NCBI GenBank assembly: GCA_013334485.1
Contig: JAAXXL010000020.1
Span: 1 to 41,711 of the forward strand
Length of the DNA: 41,711 bases
Direction: 5' to 3'
Source: Chlorobiaceae bacterium
GTDB lineage: Bacteria > Bacteroidota > Chlorobiia > Chlorobiales > Chlorobiaceae
Shown here: positions 7,540-15,736 of the stretch, piece after piece
How the letters are laid out: each line of letters starts with the position of its first letter
Position numbering within the stretch: position 1 is the stretch's first letter
Notes under the pieces: generated by a model
Databases searched by the model: none
Told to the model about the DNA's origin: nothing
Seen by the model: the letters and a program-made list of their open reading frames with translations, nothing else
Translations under genes and position numbers: made by a program

Positions 7540-9315
7540 ATGCATAATATTTTCAGGCTTGCTTCTTATGTCAGACCATACTGGAAAGAGTCCTTTTTTT
7601 CTCTTTTCATGTTGATTGCTGTTGTTGTGATGGATTTGAGTATTCCCCGTCTGATCCAGAAGATTATTGATCAGGGTATTCAGCAGCATAACCTTCTGGA
7701 GGTAATCAATACAGGCCTTCTGATGCTTGTTATAACCCTGCTGAGTCTTTTTTTTGCAGTCGGGGCACATATTCTCTCCGTTAAAGTTGGTGAGAGTGTA
7801 GCCCGTGATCTTCGTGAAGCACTGTTTCTGAAAATTCACACTTTTTCATTCGGCAATATTGATCGACTGAAAACAGGCCAGCTTATGGTGCGTATGTCCA
7901 GTGATACCTCTGCTCTCCAGCGTGTGGCTCTGGTTTCGTTAAGAATAGGTACGAGATCGGTGTTTCTGATGTGCGGAAGTTTTATGCTGATGGTGCAAAC
8001 AAGCAGCACTCTTGCTCTGACTATTCTTCCACTACTCCTGCTTACAGCCGTTCTGATTATTTTTTTTGTTACGAAAATGGAACCGCTCTGGCACTCTGTT
8101 CAGCAACAGCTTGATCGACTCAACACTGTTTTGCAGGAAAATATTGCAGGGATTCGCCTGATCAAGGTATTTGTACGTGAGCATTTTGAGTTTATTCGTT
8201 TTGATCATGCAAACAGCTTGTTTACTCGCGATTCTATTACGGTTATGAAATTTATGGCGACTATGCCTCCAGTATTGACTATGTGTATCAATATTGGTAT
8301 GGTTCTGGTTATTTGGGTTGGAGGGCTTGATGCTATAAAGGGCAAGATGAGCATCGGGCAGGTGGTTGCTTTTACCAATTACCTTTTGACCACCATGGCG
8401 CCCCTTATTTTTATGGCAAACTTGTCGAATGTATGGGCTGGTGGTCTTGCTTCGGCTGACAGGGTCTCAGAAGTTCTTGATATTGTTCCGGATATAGTGG
8501 ATCTGCCTGAATCTGTGGAAATGCCGATTTCACATCAGGGTGGCAGAATTGTCTTTGAGCATGTCTCTTTCCAGTATAGTCGCGAGTGTGGCATTCCTGT
8601 CCTTTCGGAGATTGATTTTGTGGCCGAACCCGGAGCGACTCTTGCAATCCTTGGCGCTACGGGTTCAGGCAAGTCAACGCTTGTGAATCTGATACCTCGC
8701 TTTTATGAGATATCATCAGGCAAAATTATGATTGATGGTATTGATATTCGCAATGTTACCCAGGACTCACTTCTATCAAGAATAGCCTTTGTTCCCCAGG
8801 AGACGGTGCTTTTTTCAGGAACTCTGCTTGATAATATCCGGTATGGAGTGCCTGATGCAAGTATGGAGGCAGTTATTGACGCGGCACAAGCTGCCCAGGC
8901 TCATGATTTTATTGTCAAATTGCCCGAAGGTTATGACACCCGGATTGAAGAGCGGGGTGCCAATCTATCCGGAGGACAGAAGCAGCGTATCGCGATTGCA
9001 AGAGCCATTCTTTCCTCTACGGATATTCTCATATTTGACGACAGCACCAGTGCCGTTGATATTGATACGGAAACCCGAATACAGGAGGCACTTCGCCGAA
9101 AAGCAGAGAATTGTACGGTGCTTCTGGTTGCCCAGCGGATCAGTACGGTCCTGAAGGCAGACAAAATTATTGTGCTTGATAAAGGAACTCTTGCCGGGCA
9201 GGGTAATCACTCTTCCTTGATGCAAAGTTGTGCTGTCTATCAGGAGATTTACGCTTCGCAGTTGGGCGGAGCAACATTTCCCGAAGGCGTCAGAACCATA
9301 CAGGAGGTAGCATGA
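7540..9315 (+). CDS. ABC exporter half-transporter, subunit with degenerate catalytic site
   Basis: A 591-residue type I ABC exporter half. An N-terminal six-helix domain (about residues 15-310) is followed by an ATPase domain (about 335-580) with Walker A 'GATGSGKST', signature 'LSGGQKQR', Walker B 'ILIFDDSTSAVD' and H-region 'LLVAQRIST'. The catalytic Glu after Walker B is replaced by Asp, and the usual switch His (AHR) is Gln (AQR). Its partner downstream has the canonical residues. This split of canonical and degenerate sites matches heterodimeric exporters such as TM287/288 and LmrCD/BmrCD. The next gene overlaps by four bases (ATGA), implying coupled translation. Substrate is unknown; lipids or amphipathic compounds are common for the family. 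Confidence 0.85.
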   Translation: MHNIFRLASYVRPYWKESFFSLFMLIAVVVMDLSIPRLIQKIIDQGIQQHNLLEVINTGLLMLVITLLSLFFAVGAHILSVKVGESVARDLREALFLKIHTFSFGNIDRLKTGQLMVRMSSDTSALQRVALVSLRIGTRSVFLMCGSFMLMVQTSSTLALTILPLLLLTAVLIIFFVTKMEPLWHSVQQQLDRLNTVLQENIAGIRLIKVFVREHFEFIRFDHANSLFTRDSITVMKFMATMPPVLTMCINIGMVLVIWVGGLDAIKGKMSIGQVVAFTNYLLTTMAPLIFMANLSNVWAGGLASADRVSEVLDIVPDIVDLPESVEMPISHQGGRIVFEHVSFQYSRECGIPVLSEIDFVAEPGATLAILGATGSGKSTLVNLIPRFYEISSGKIMIDGIDIRNVTQDSLLSRIAFVPQETVLFSGTLLDNIRYGVPDASMEAVIDAAQAAQAHDFIVKLPEGYDTRIEERGANLSGGQKQRIAIARAILSSTDILIFDDSTSAVDIDTETRIQEALRRKAENCTVLLVAQRISTVLKADKIIVLDKGTLAGQGNHSSLMQSCAVYQEIYASQLGGATFPEGVRTIQEVA

Positions 9316-11135
9316 GCCGCATACAAGACAATGTGCGTGATCGCCAGAAGAGTATGGGATTTGGAAACATGGCGCAACCCGGTCCGATAGAAAAACCTCA
9401 AAATAGTACAGCCGCCACCAGTCGATTGCTTCGATATCTCTATCCTTTCAAGGTAAAGCTTTGGGCTGTATTTATTCTGGTAGTGCTCTATTCTCTTCTC
9501 GGACTGGTCGGCCCCTGGCTTATGGGGGTTGCCATAGATCGTTTTGTTGTTGAAAAAAACAGTTCCGGGCTTGAAACAGTATCGTTACTGATGCTGCTCT
9601 GCTACCTTTTATACAACCTTTTTCAGCTTATTGCCGGCTGGGTTATGGCAAGTGTCTCCCAGAGTGCCCTGAGGCAGTTGAGCGGAGATCTATTTACCCA
9701 CATCCAGACGTTGCCGGTCAGTTATTTCGACCATCACCCGGCAGGTGGACTTATGAGCCGGCTGACAAATGATATTGATGCAATCAATCAGGCGGTTTCA
9801 CAGAATATTATTGCACTTCTTGGCAGTCTTCTCTCTCTTGCTGGTATTATTATTGCGATGCTGCTGCTTGATCTCTGGCTTACTGTCACAGCATTGCTTG
9901 TGGTGCCGATAATGCTCTTCTCAACGCAGTTTGTTGCCCGATATACCCGCAAAGGTTTTCGGGAGTATCAAAAGAAGCTTGGCGAGATAAACAGTGTTAT
10001 GGAAGAGTCAATCAGCGGTCTGAAGGTTATCAAGGCCTTTCGTCGTAACGCTGAAGTCATCGAGCGGTTCCGGGTTAATAACGAGCAGGTTTATAGCGCT
10101 GCGGTCTATGCAAACAGTTATGCTATGCTTCTCATGCCGCTGACCAATGTTCTCGGGAATCTGTTTGTGATAGTTATTGCCGGTTTTGGCGGGTGGATTG
10201 CTCTCAAAGGACTTGTCAGCGTTGGTGTTATTGCCACCTTTATCATGTATGGACAGAATTTTATTCAGCCGCTTCGCCAGCTTTCAACTATGTATAATAC
10301 AATACAGGCCGCTCTGGCGGGGAGCGAAAGAATATTTGAAATTCTTGATATCCCGTCAGAAGTTGATCTGTCAAAGGAAATCGCTCCGACAACTATTGGG
10401 GGGCGGATATGTTTCGATCGTGTCACTTTTGCTTATGAGAATGGGGCTCCGGTAGTCCGGGATATGTCGTTTGTTGCCGATCAGGGTAAAACCATTGCGC
10501 TTGTCGGGCCAACAGGGGCGGGAAAAACAACTATTATTAATCTGCTGACCCGTTTTTATGAGATCAACGGAGGCGCAATTACCATTGATGCTCAAGATAT
10601 TCGGGATTTTGGCAAGGCGCGCCTCCGCAGCAGGATTGGTCTGGTGCTGCAGGATACCTTTCTTTTTTCAGGTACGGTGATGGAAAATATCCGATTTGGC
10701 CGACTCAATGCTTCTTATGATGAATGCGTTCATGCTGCTGAGCTTGCTGAAGCTGACGAGTTTATCCGGCAACTCCCAAAGGGATATAACACCGTTTTAT
10801 CTGAAAGGGCGGGGAATCTGAGTCAGGGGCAGCGTCAGTTGCTGGCCATTACCAGGGTTATTCTGGCAAATCCGGATATCCTTATTCTTGATGAGGCTAC
10901 CAGCAGTGTCGATACCCGAACCGAGCTGCGTATTCAGAAAGCCCTGTTGACACTCATGAAGGGAAGAACCAGCTTTGTTATTGCCCACAGGCTCAGTACC
11001 ATTCGCGATGCAGACAGGGTACTTGTTATCGACAAGGGCACAATAGTTGAACAGGGGAGTCATCAGGAGCTTCTTGAACAGAAAGGGATGTATTCCAATC
11101 TCTACCTGAGCCAGTTCAAAGGACAGGAGATATGA
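9312..11135 (+). CDS. ABC exporter half-transporter, canonical partner subunit
   Basis: A 607-residue type I exporter half. The start is ATG 9312, overlapping the preceding stop (ATGA) and served by AGGAGG at 9302-9307; an open frame reaching further upstream is only overlap with the previous gene. A ~45-residue cytoplasmic extension precedes the membrane domain, as in TM288-type subunits. The ATPase domain carries Walker A 'GPTGAGKTT', the unusual signature 'LSQGQRQLL', Walker B with catalytic Glu 'ILILDEATSSVD' and switch His 'IAHRLST'. LSQGQ opposite LSGGQ in the partner is the known signature pairing of heterodimeric exporters. The pair should form one transporter with a single hydrolytic site. 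It runs toward the minus-strand gene at 11149. Confidence 0.87.
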   Translation: MSRIQDNVRDRQKSMGFGNMAQPGPIEKPQNSTAATSRLLRYLYPFKVKLWAVFILVVLYSLLGLVGPWLMGVAIDRFVVEKNSSGLETVSLLMLLCYLLYNLFQLIAGWVMASVSQSALRQLSGDLFTHIQTLPVSYFDHHPAGGLMSRLTNDIDAINQAVSQNIIALLGSLLSLAGIIIAMLLLDLWLTVTALLVVPIMLFSTQFVARYTRKGFREYQKKLGEINSVMEESISGLKVIKAFRRNAEVIERFRVNNEQVYSAAVYANSYAMLLMPLTNVLGNLFVIVIAGFGGWIALKGLVSVGVIATFIMYGQNFIQPLRQLSTMYNTIQAALAGSERIFEILDIPSEVDLSKEIAPTTIGGRICFDRVTFAYENGAPVVRDMSFVADQGKTIALVGPTGAGKTTIINLLTRFYEINGGAITIDAQDIRDFGKARLRSRIGLVLQDTFLFSGTVMENIRFGRLNASYDECVHAAELAEADEFIRQLPKGYNTVLSERAGNLSQGQRQLLAITRVILANPDILILDEATSSVDTRTELRIQKALLTLMKGRTSFVIAHRLSTIRDADRVLVIDKGTIVEQGSHQELLEQKGMYSNLYLSQFKGQEI

Positions 11136-11148
11136 CTTACAGTTGCGC

Positions 11149-11823
11149 TTATAAATTGCGTCCTTCTGTAAAGAGCCGTTTGTAGTAAAATCCGCTGGTG
11201 TAGAGTGCGGCTGCCGGGTTGTGCCCGAGCAGTCGATCCTTGGTTATCAGTGTGGTAACAGGAGCGTCGGAGTGCTTCATAAAGAGCGCATCGTGGCCGA
11301 CACAGAGGCCGATGATCACATTCAGCTCGGTTTTCTCTTTATTCAGCAGCTTTGCCTGCAGGATCGGATTGCAAAGGGATTCATGCGATCCCTTCTGGAT
11401 TTTCAGATTCTCGTCGATTCCAATTTCACTTTTATCTACGGAACCTACCTTGCAGATGACCGAGTATGGTTCCAGATCGTTAATTTTCAGCACTTTGGCA
11501 AAAATCCCGGATTCTGCTGACAACCCTATACATGTCGCAAGCCCTATCTTTTTTGCTCCAATCCGGTTGGCAAAGGCAATAATCTCTTCAACACGGGTCA
11601 ATTTACCGTAGTAAGTGCCTTCAACCTCTGCGGATGCACGAGCTATTTTAGCGTCAATCGTCTCTCCCCGGTATTGGTTGGTTACCCTTTCCAGCTCTTC
11701 GCTCCCGACAGCTTCAGAGAGACATGAATTAGGAAAACGGCGATCCTGGCGGTAACAGTTCAGGAGTCCGCAGTCCGTACAGCCGGAATCTTTATGCTCT
11801 GAGGGGTCAGGTTGGGTCATCAT
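11149..11823 (-). CDS. DUF1847 family Cys-rich protein
   Basis: A 224-residue protein matching the DUF1847 family, thought to bind metal, of unknown function. The N-terminus has the Cys cluster 'CTDCGLLNCYRQ'; further Cys follow in 'ATCIGLSAESGIFAK', 'VICKVGSVDKSE' and 'IGLCVGHDALFMKHSDAPVTTLITKDRLLGHNPAAALY', all recognisable parts of this family. ATG 11823 is immediately followed by a second ATG, so the exact start may be 11820. It is 17 bases downstream of the flavoprotein gene on the same strand, so they are likely co-transcribed. A role as an accessory redox or metal protein for the divergent reductase operon is inference from position only. Confidence 0.75.
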   Translation of the reverse strand: MMTQPDPSEHKDSGCTDCGLLNCYRQDRRFPNSCLSEAVGSEELERVTNQYRGETIDAKIARASAEVEGTYYGKLTRVEEIIAFANRIGAKKIGLATCIGLSAESGIFAKVLKINDLEPYSVICKVGSVDKSEIGIDENLKIQKGSHESLCNPILQAKLLNKEKTELNVIIGLCVGHDALFMKHSDAPVTTLITKDRLLGHNPAAALYTSGFYYKRLFTEGRNL

Positions 11824-11840
11824 TAAAAAAAGGGTAAGTG

Positions 11841-12476
11841 TTACCTGATGAAGCTGGTCATGATTTTGTTAACGGGTTCCGGCCCAGGCAAGGTGTTTTT
11901 TGTTGCTTCACGCATCTTGAGCAGCCACGCCATATTGCGACCGAGCACCTCCATAATCTGAACCCCTTCACCATCCTGCAACACCTCTCCGGGTGCTCTT
12001 CCGTGCGTGATGTTCCAATAGTTTGAAGTTGCTTGAATCATTTCCGCAAAGGTGAGATAGTGGTTCAGGCAGTCAAATGTGGACGAGCCGCCTGTCCGGC
12101 GAACTGCTACCACGGAGGCGGCAACTTTCTGACGGAAGAGGCTGCCATTGCATGCTGCAACATAGAATGCCCTGTCGAGAAAGCATTTCATGGTTCCTGC
12201 GACACCGGCAAAATAGACCGGTGAACCAAGAATGATTCCGTCAGCGTTTTTGATCTGCTGGATCCATTCATTCAGCGGGTCGGAGCTTATACTACATTTC
12301 TCATCGCGATTTTTAGCACAGGTTCCGCAGGCCATACATCCTCTGACAGCCTTGTTTCCAACATGGATAATTTCAAAGTCGATTCCGTTTTTCTGCAACT
12401 CACTGCCGACACCGGCGAGCGCATGAAAGGTGTTGCCATCCTGTTTCGGACTGCCGTTGATTGCTATGACGTTCAT
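11841..12476 (-). CDS. Iron-sulfur flavoprotein / flavodoxin-family NAD(P)H reductase
   Basis: A 211-residue flavodoxin-like protein. The start at 12476 is chosen because the product then begins directly with the flavin-binding strand 'MNVIAINGSPKQDGNTFHAL'; upstream in-frame codons lack a family match. The FMN site continues with 'GIILGSPVYFAGVAGTMKCFLDR'. Between them lies 'CMACGTCAKNRDEKC' (Cx2Cx2Cx7C), the compact 4Fe-4S motif of Isf-type iron-sulfur flavoproteins, which shuttle electrons between ferredoxin-like donors and other carriers. It is divergent from the activase/dehydratase operon and upstream of the DUF1847 gene. Feeding electrons to the ATP-dependent reductase is an attractive but untested idea. 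Confidence 0.8.
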   Translation of the reverse strand: MNVIAINGSPKQDGNTFHALAGVGSELQKNGIDFEIIHVGNKAVRGCMACGTCAKNRDEKCSISSDPLNEWIQQIKNADGIILGSPVYFAGVAGTMKCFLDRAFYVAACNGSLFRQKVAASVVAVRRTGGSSTFDCLNHYLTFAEMIQATSNYWNITHGRAPGEVLQDGEGVQIMEVLGRNMAWLLKMREATKNTLPGPEPVNKIMTSFIR

Positions 12477-12859
12477 TTGTTTCAGTTGAAGTTTCCGATA
12501 TGCGCACGCATTCGTATAAAATATAAAATCCTGATTTCGTTGCAATGAGCCCTGTATTGCGCCAAGATCAACATTTTGAGAGCCGCTTTGCAACCCTGTA
12601 CCATAAAAATACCAGCTTTACGGTATCCGTCTACCCTGCAACTCAAGGCACCTCAGAATAACACACTGCTTGACTCTGTCAAAACGCTATTGTGGTATAA
12701 AATATACCGCTTCAACGGGATTTCGTACTTCACAAGAAGAAGCGATCTTGACGTATTGTTTAGAGGCTATTGGAAAGATTCATCCGGTTGCACGCCAACT
12801 TTACAGGTGATGATTGACAGGAATTATGCATGACAATGAAATCAAAACAGGAAAACTGA
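12477..12859. promoter_or_regulatory. Divergent promoter region with palindrome GGTATA-AAA-TATACC
   Basis: A 383-base gap between divergent genes. It has a perfect palindrome at 12694-12708 (GGTATA AAA TATACC) positioned like an operator over a possible -10 element; a TTGACT at 12670-12675 lies 20 bases before TATAAA, slightly too far for an ideal promoter. A 15-codon open frame (12826-12873, preceded by ACAGGA) overlaps the start of the activase gene and could be a leader peptide. No other gene is supported here. Confidence 0.35.
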
Positions 12860-13729
12860 ATGAAAAAAACTGAAGTCCTTGCTGATGAGAAGGTTTCCGA
12901 TTTGGGAGCAGCCACGGTGATAGGTATCGATATTGGTTCGCGCCAGGCCAAGGCGGTTCTGGTGTATGGCGATGAAATCTATACAACAATTACGGCAAGT
13001 GGTGTTGATTCACAGGAAACTGCCGGGAGGCTCATCAAAAAAATCGGAAAGCAGGCCGGAATCGGACACCAGGATATTGCCTATGTCGTGGGTACCGGTT
13101 ACGGGCGTATTGCACTTAATTTTGAAGCCTTTCCAACCGAGGTAGTGACCGAGATCTCCTGCCATGCGATGGGTGCACATTTTCTTAATGCGGGAACCAG
13201 AACGATCATTGACATTGGCGGACAGGATTCAAAAGCGATCAAGGTTGATCCGGACAATGGTCGTGTTGTTGAATTTGTGATGAACGACAAGTGTGCCGCA
13301 GGAACCGGACGCTTTCTGGAAAAGGTTGCTGAACTGCTTGATTACCAGCTCGAAGAGCTTGGCCAGAAGGCACTGCTCGCGGAGAAAAAACTCGAAGTCA
13401 GCAGCCAGTGTGTGGTTTTTGCCGAATCCGAAGTTATTTCGCTCAAGGCAAAAGGGGAGCGACGCGAGGATATCGCTGCGGCAATTCATTTTGCCTCTGC
13501 GCGTCGTGTGCGTAACCTGGTCAACCGTCTTGGTCTGGAGCCTGAACTTGTCTTTTCGGGCGGAGTATCCAACAATCCGGGAATGAAGCATGCACTCGAA
13601 GAGTTAATCGGCCATCCGATCAAGACAACCAAACTTGACATGGTTTATGCCGGTGCCCTGGGTGCCGCCGTGTTTGCCCAGCGTTATTACGAAGGCGCAA
13701 ATGCTGCTCGCGAAAAGGAGGTCGCATGA
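12860..13729 (+). CDS. ATP-dependent activase of the 2-hydroxyacyl-CoA dehydratase / benzoyl-CoA reductase family (BcrA/HgdC-like)
   Basis: A 289-residue ASKHA-fold ATPase that hydrolyses ATP to push electrons at low potential from a shared 4Fe-4S cluster into a partner reductase. The phosphate-1 loop is 'VIGIDIGSRQAKAVL' (residues 20-34), phosphate-2 is 'IIDIGGQDSKAI' (116-127), and the adenosine motif is 'FSGGVSNNPGM'. The two Cys that hold the bridging cluster of the homodimer are visible as NDKC(145)AAGTG and SSQC(184)VVFAES. Start ATG 12860 has AGGAAAA upstream. It overlaps the next gene by four bases (ATGA). It is highly similar to the N-terminal half of that gene's product with both Cys at identical residue numbers, pointing to a tandem duplication. 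Confidence 0.88.
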   Translation: MKKTEVLADEKVSDLGAATVIGIDIGSRQAKAVLVYGDEIYTTITASGVDSQETAGRLIKKIGKQAGIGHQDIAYVVGTGYGRIALNFEAFPTEVVTEISCHAMGAHFLNAGTRTIIDIGGQDSKAIKVDPDNGRVVEFVMNDKCAAGTGRFLEKVAELLDYQLEELGQKALLAEKKLEVSSQCVVFAESEVISLKAKGERREDIAAAIHFASARRVRNLVNRLGLEPELVFSGGVSNNPGMKHALEELIGHPIKTTKLDMVYAGALGAAVFAQRYYEGANAAREKEVA

Positions 13730-15735
13730 AGCTTGCTGAAGTTATTGATCAGAGAGTGGTCGGAGAGATCGATAATAATACCGTGCTGGGAGTAGATATC
13801 GGATCTCGCGGAGCCAAGGCGCTGCTGTTGCATGAGGGTGAACTCTTTGCCGTACAGGTGCCGACCGGGGTTAACATGCAGGAAACGGCTGACGAACTTC
13901 TTGACGAACTGCTTGAGGAAGCCGGTATAGGGCGGGAGCAGATTCGTTTCATTGTCGGGACGGGATATGGCCGTATTGCGCTCCCGTTCATTGAGATACC
14001 AAGCGAGATCGTCACGGAAATTTCCTGCCATGCGATGGGTGCACATTACTTGAATGCTGATACCCGCACGATTATCGACATTGGTGGTCAGGACTCGAAG
14101 ACGATTCAGGTTGATCCAAAGAGCGGCAAGGTCTCCAAATTTATCATGAACGATAAATGCGCGGCTGGTACCGGGCGTTTTCTGGAAAAAGCCGCAAGCC
14201 TTCTTGAATACACAATTGCTGAACTCGGCCCGGCCTCTCTGCGTGCCGAGTCGCAACCGCAGATCAGCAGCCAGTGCGTTGTGTTTGCCGAATCCGAGAT
14301 TATTTCTCACCGTGCGCGCGGCGAAACCCGCGAAGCCATAGCGGCAGGTCTACATTATGCATCAGCACGGCGCGTAAAAAATCTGGTCAGCAAGATTCCT
14401 CTTGAAGGTGATCTTGTGTTCACTGGCGGTGTTTCAAATAACGTCGGTATGAAAAAAGCACTGGAAGATCTTATTGGGCTGTCGATCAAGCCTTTCAAGC
14501 TCGATCCGGTCTATGCCGGTGCGCTTGGCGCTGCGGTTTATGCCCAGCGTTTTTATGCGGAAGAGCGCAGGCCAGACTTTGATGCTGATGAAATATCCAA
14601 CGCTGATATCAGTGAAATTCTTGAGCGCACGGTGGCTGCCGAAAAGACGTTCATTGAAAGAACAGATGTGAAAAAGATCGGCTATCTCTGCACTTATACG
14701 CCGATTGAACTGCTTGCTGCTTCGGGAGCAGCGCATACACGTCTCATGAAATGCGGTGAGCCGGAAGTTGTTTCCAGGGGTGAACTGATTACCAAAAGCG
14801 TCTTTTGCGACTTCACCAAGAGTCTATTGGGGCACTTTGCCGAAAAGGATCCGCTGCATAACGCTCTTGACCAGGTCGTAACCTTCTACACCTGTGACTC
14901 AATGAAAGCTACCGCAGAGGCTATCGATAACTTTTTTGTTCCTTCGCTCGGTTATGTTGTCCCTCGTGATGGAGGCCGTGAACAGGGGCGGAGGTTTTTT
15001 CGTCAGCAAATCCTCAACTTCAGGAAAGACCTTTCAACACTGACAGGAAAACTGGTTTCTGAAGATGAGTTGTCGGAGCAGATTCAGCTCTACAACCAGG
15101 CACGTCGTCTGATCCGTGATATCTCGGCGCTGCGCAAGCGTGACAATCCTCCGCTCAGTGGTCGCGATTTTCTGGAAATCACCAAATCCTTTTATAACCT
15201 CCAGCCGGAAGAGCAGCTTGTGCTGCTTGAAGATCTCTATCTGAGGCTGTCAGGTACACCCGAGAGCGGTCCGGCACCATTACGTCTCATGATGGCGGGT
15301 GGAATAGTGGCTGATGGCGATCGTCGTATCCTTGACATGATTGAAGATGAGATTGGAGCTCGTATTGTAGTGGAAGATCACTGTGCAGGTTACGGTGCTT
15401 TCTCTCATGATACGGACGAAAAGAGTGATCCATGGCAGGCACTTGCCAATGCCTATCTCGACCAGGCTCCGTGTGCTCGACAGACTCCACTTCAGAAACG
15501 GATCGATTTCTCGGCTGAACTGGCTACTGAATATCGGGTTCAGGGAGTAATCTACAACTACCTCAAGTTCTGCCCATGCTACGGTATGGCCAAGAACAGC
15601 TTTGTGCGTCGTTTCCAGGATATGGATCTTCCCGTGCTGGAGCTGGCAAGTGATTATTCCCAGGGAGATACCGGGCAGATCAAGACCCGTCTGGAAGCCT
15701 TCGTTGAAGTGTTAAAAGAAAAACAGGAGATATAG
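13726..15735 (+). CDS. Activase fused to 2-hydroxyacyl-CoA dehydratase-type subunit (BcrD-BcrB-like fusion)
   Basis: A 669-residue fusion. Residues 1-280 are a second complete ASKHA activase (VLGVDIGSRGAKALL; cluster Cys145 in NDKCAAGTG and Cys184 in SSQCVVFAES). A linker (~281-315) leads to a HgdB/BcrB-type subunit (~316-669), the family that receives electrons at its own Fe-S cluster and reduces the substrate. Its signature is clear: 'IGYLCTYTPIELLAASGA' (Cys322), Cys343, 'SVFCDFTKSLLG' (Cys361), 'VVTFYTCDSMK' (Cys390), 'EDHCAGYGAF' (Cys553) and 'KFCPCYGMAKNSF' (Cys616/618). The gene overlaps the first activase and is followed after one base by a second dehydratase-type subunit. Fusion of activase and reductase subunit in one chain is uncommon compared with hydroxyglutaryl-CoA dehydratase systems, though multi-domain relatives exist. 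Substrate unknown; no CoA ligase is nearby. Confidence 0.85.
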   Translation: MKLAEVIDQRVVGEIDNNTVLGVDIGSRGAKALLLHEGELFAVQVPTGVNMQETADELLDELLEEAGIGREQIRFIVGTGYGRIALPFIEIPSEIVTEISCHAMGAHYLNADTRTIIDIGGQDSKTIQVDPKSGKVSKFIMNDKCAAGTGRFLEKAASLLEYTIAELGPASLRAESQPQISSQCVVFAESEIISHRARGETREAIAAGLHYASARRVKNLVSKIPLEGDLVFTGGVSNNVGMKKALEDLIGLSIKPFKLDPVYAGALGAAVYAQRFYAEERRPDFDADEISNADISEILERTVAAEKTFIERTDVKKIGYLCTYTPIELLAASGAAHTRLMKCGEPEVVSRGELITKSVFCDFTKSLLGHFAEKDPLHNALDQVVTFYTCDSMKATAEAIDNFFVPSLGYVVPRDGGREQGRRFFRQQILNFRKDLSTLTGKLVSEDELSEQIQLYNQARRLIRDISALRKRDNPPLSGRDFLEITKSFYNLQPEEQLVLLEDLYLRLSGTPESGPAPLRLMMAGGIVADGDRRILDMIEDEIGARIVVEDHCAGYGAFSHDTDEKSDPWQALANAYLDQAPCARQTPLQKRIDFSAELATEYRVQGVIYNYLKFCPCYGMAKNSFVRRFQDMDLPVLELASDYSQGDTGQIKTRLEAFVEVLKEKQEI

Positions 15736-15736
15736 A

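Noticed and set aside
12576-12833. 85-codon plus-strand frame in the divergent promoter gap
   Set aside because: No ribosome site or protein-like pattern; it spans the probable promoter and operator of the reductase operon.
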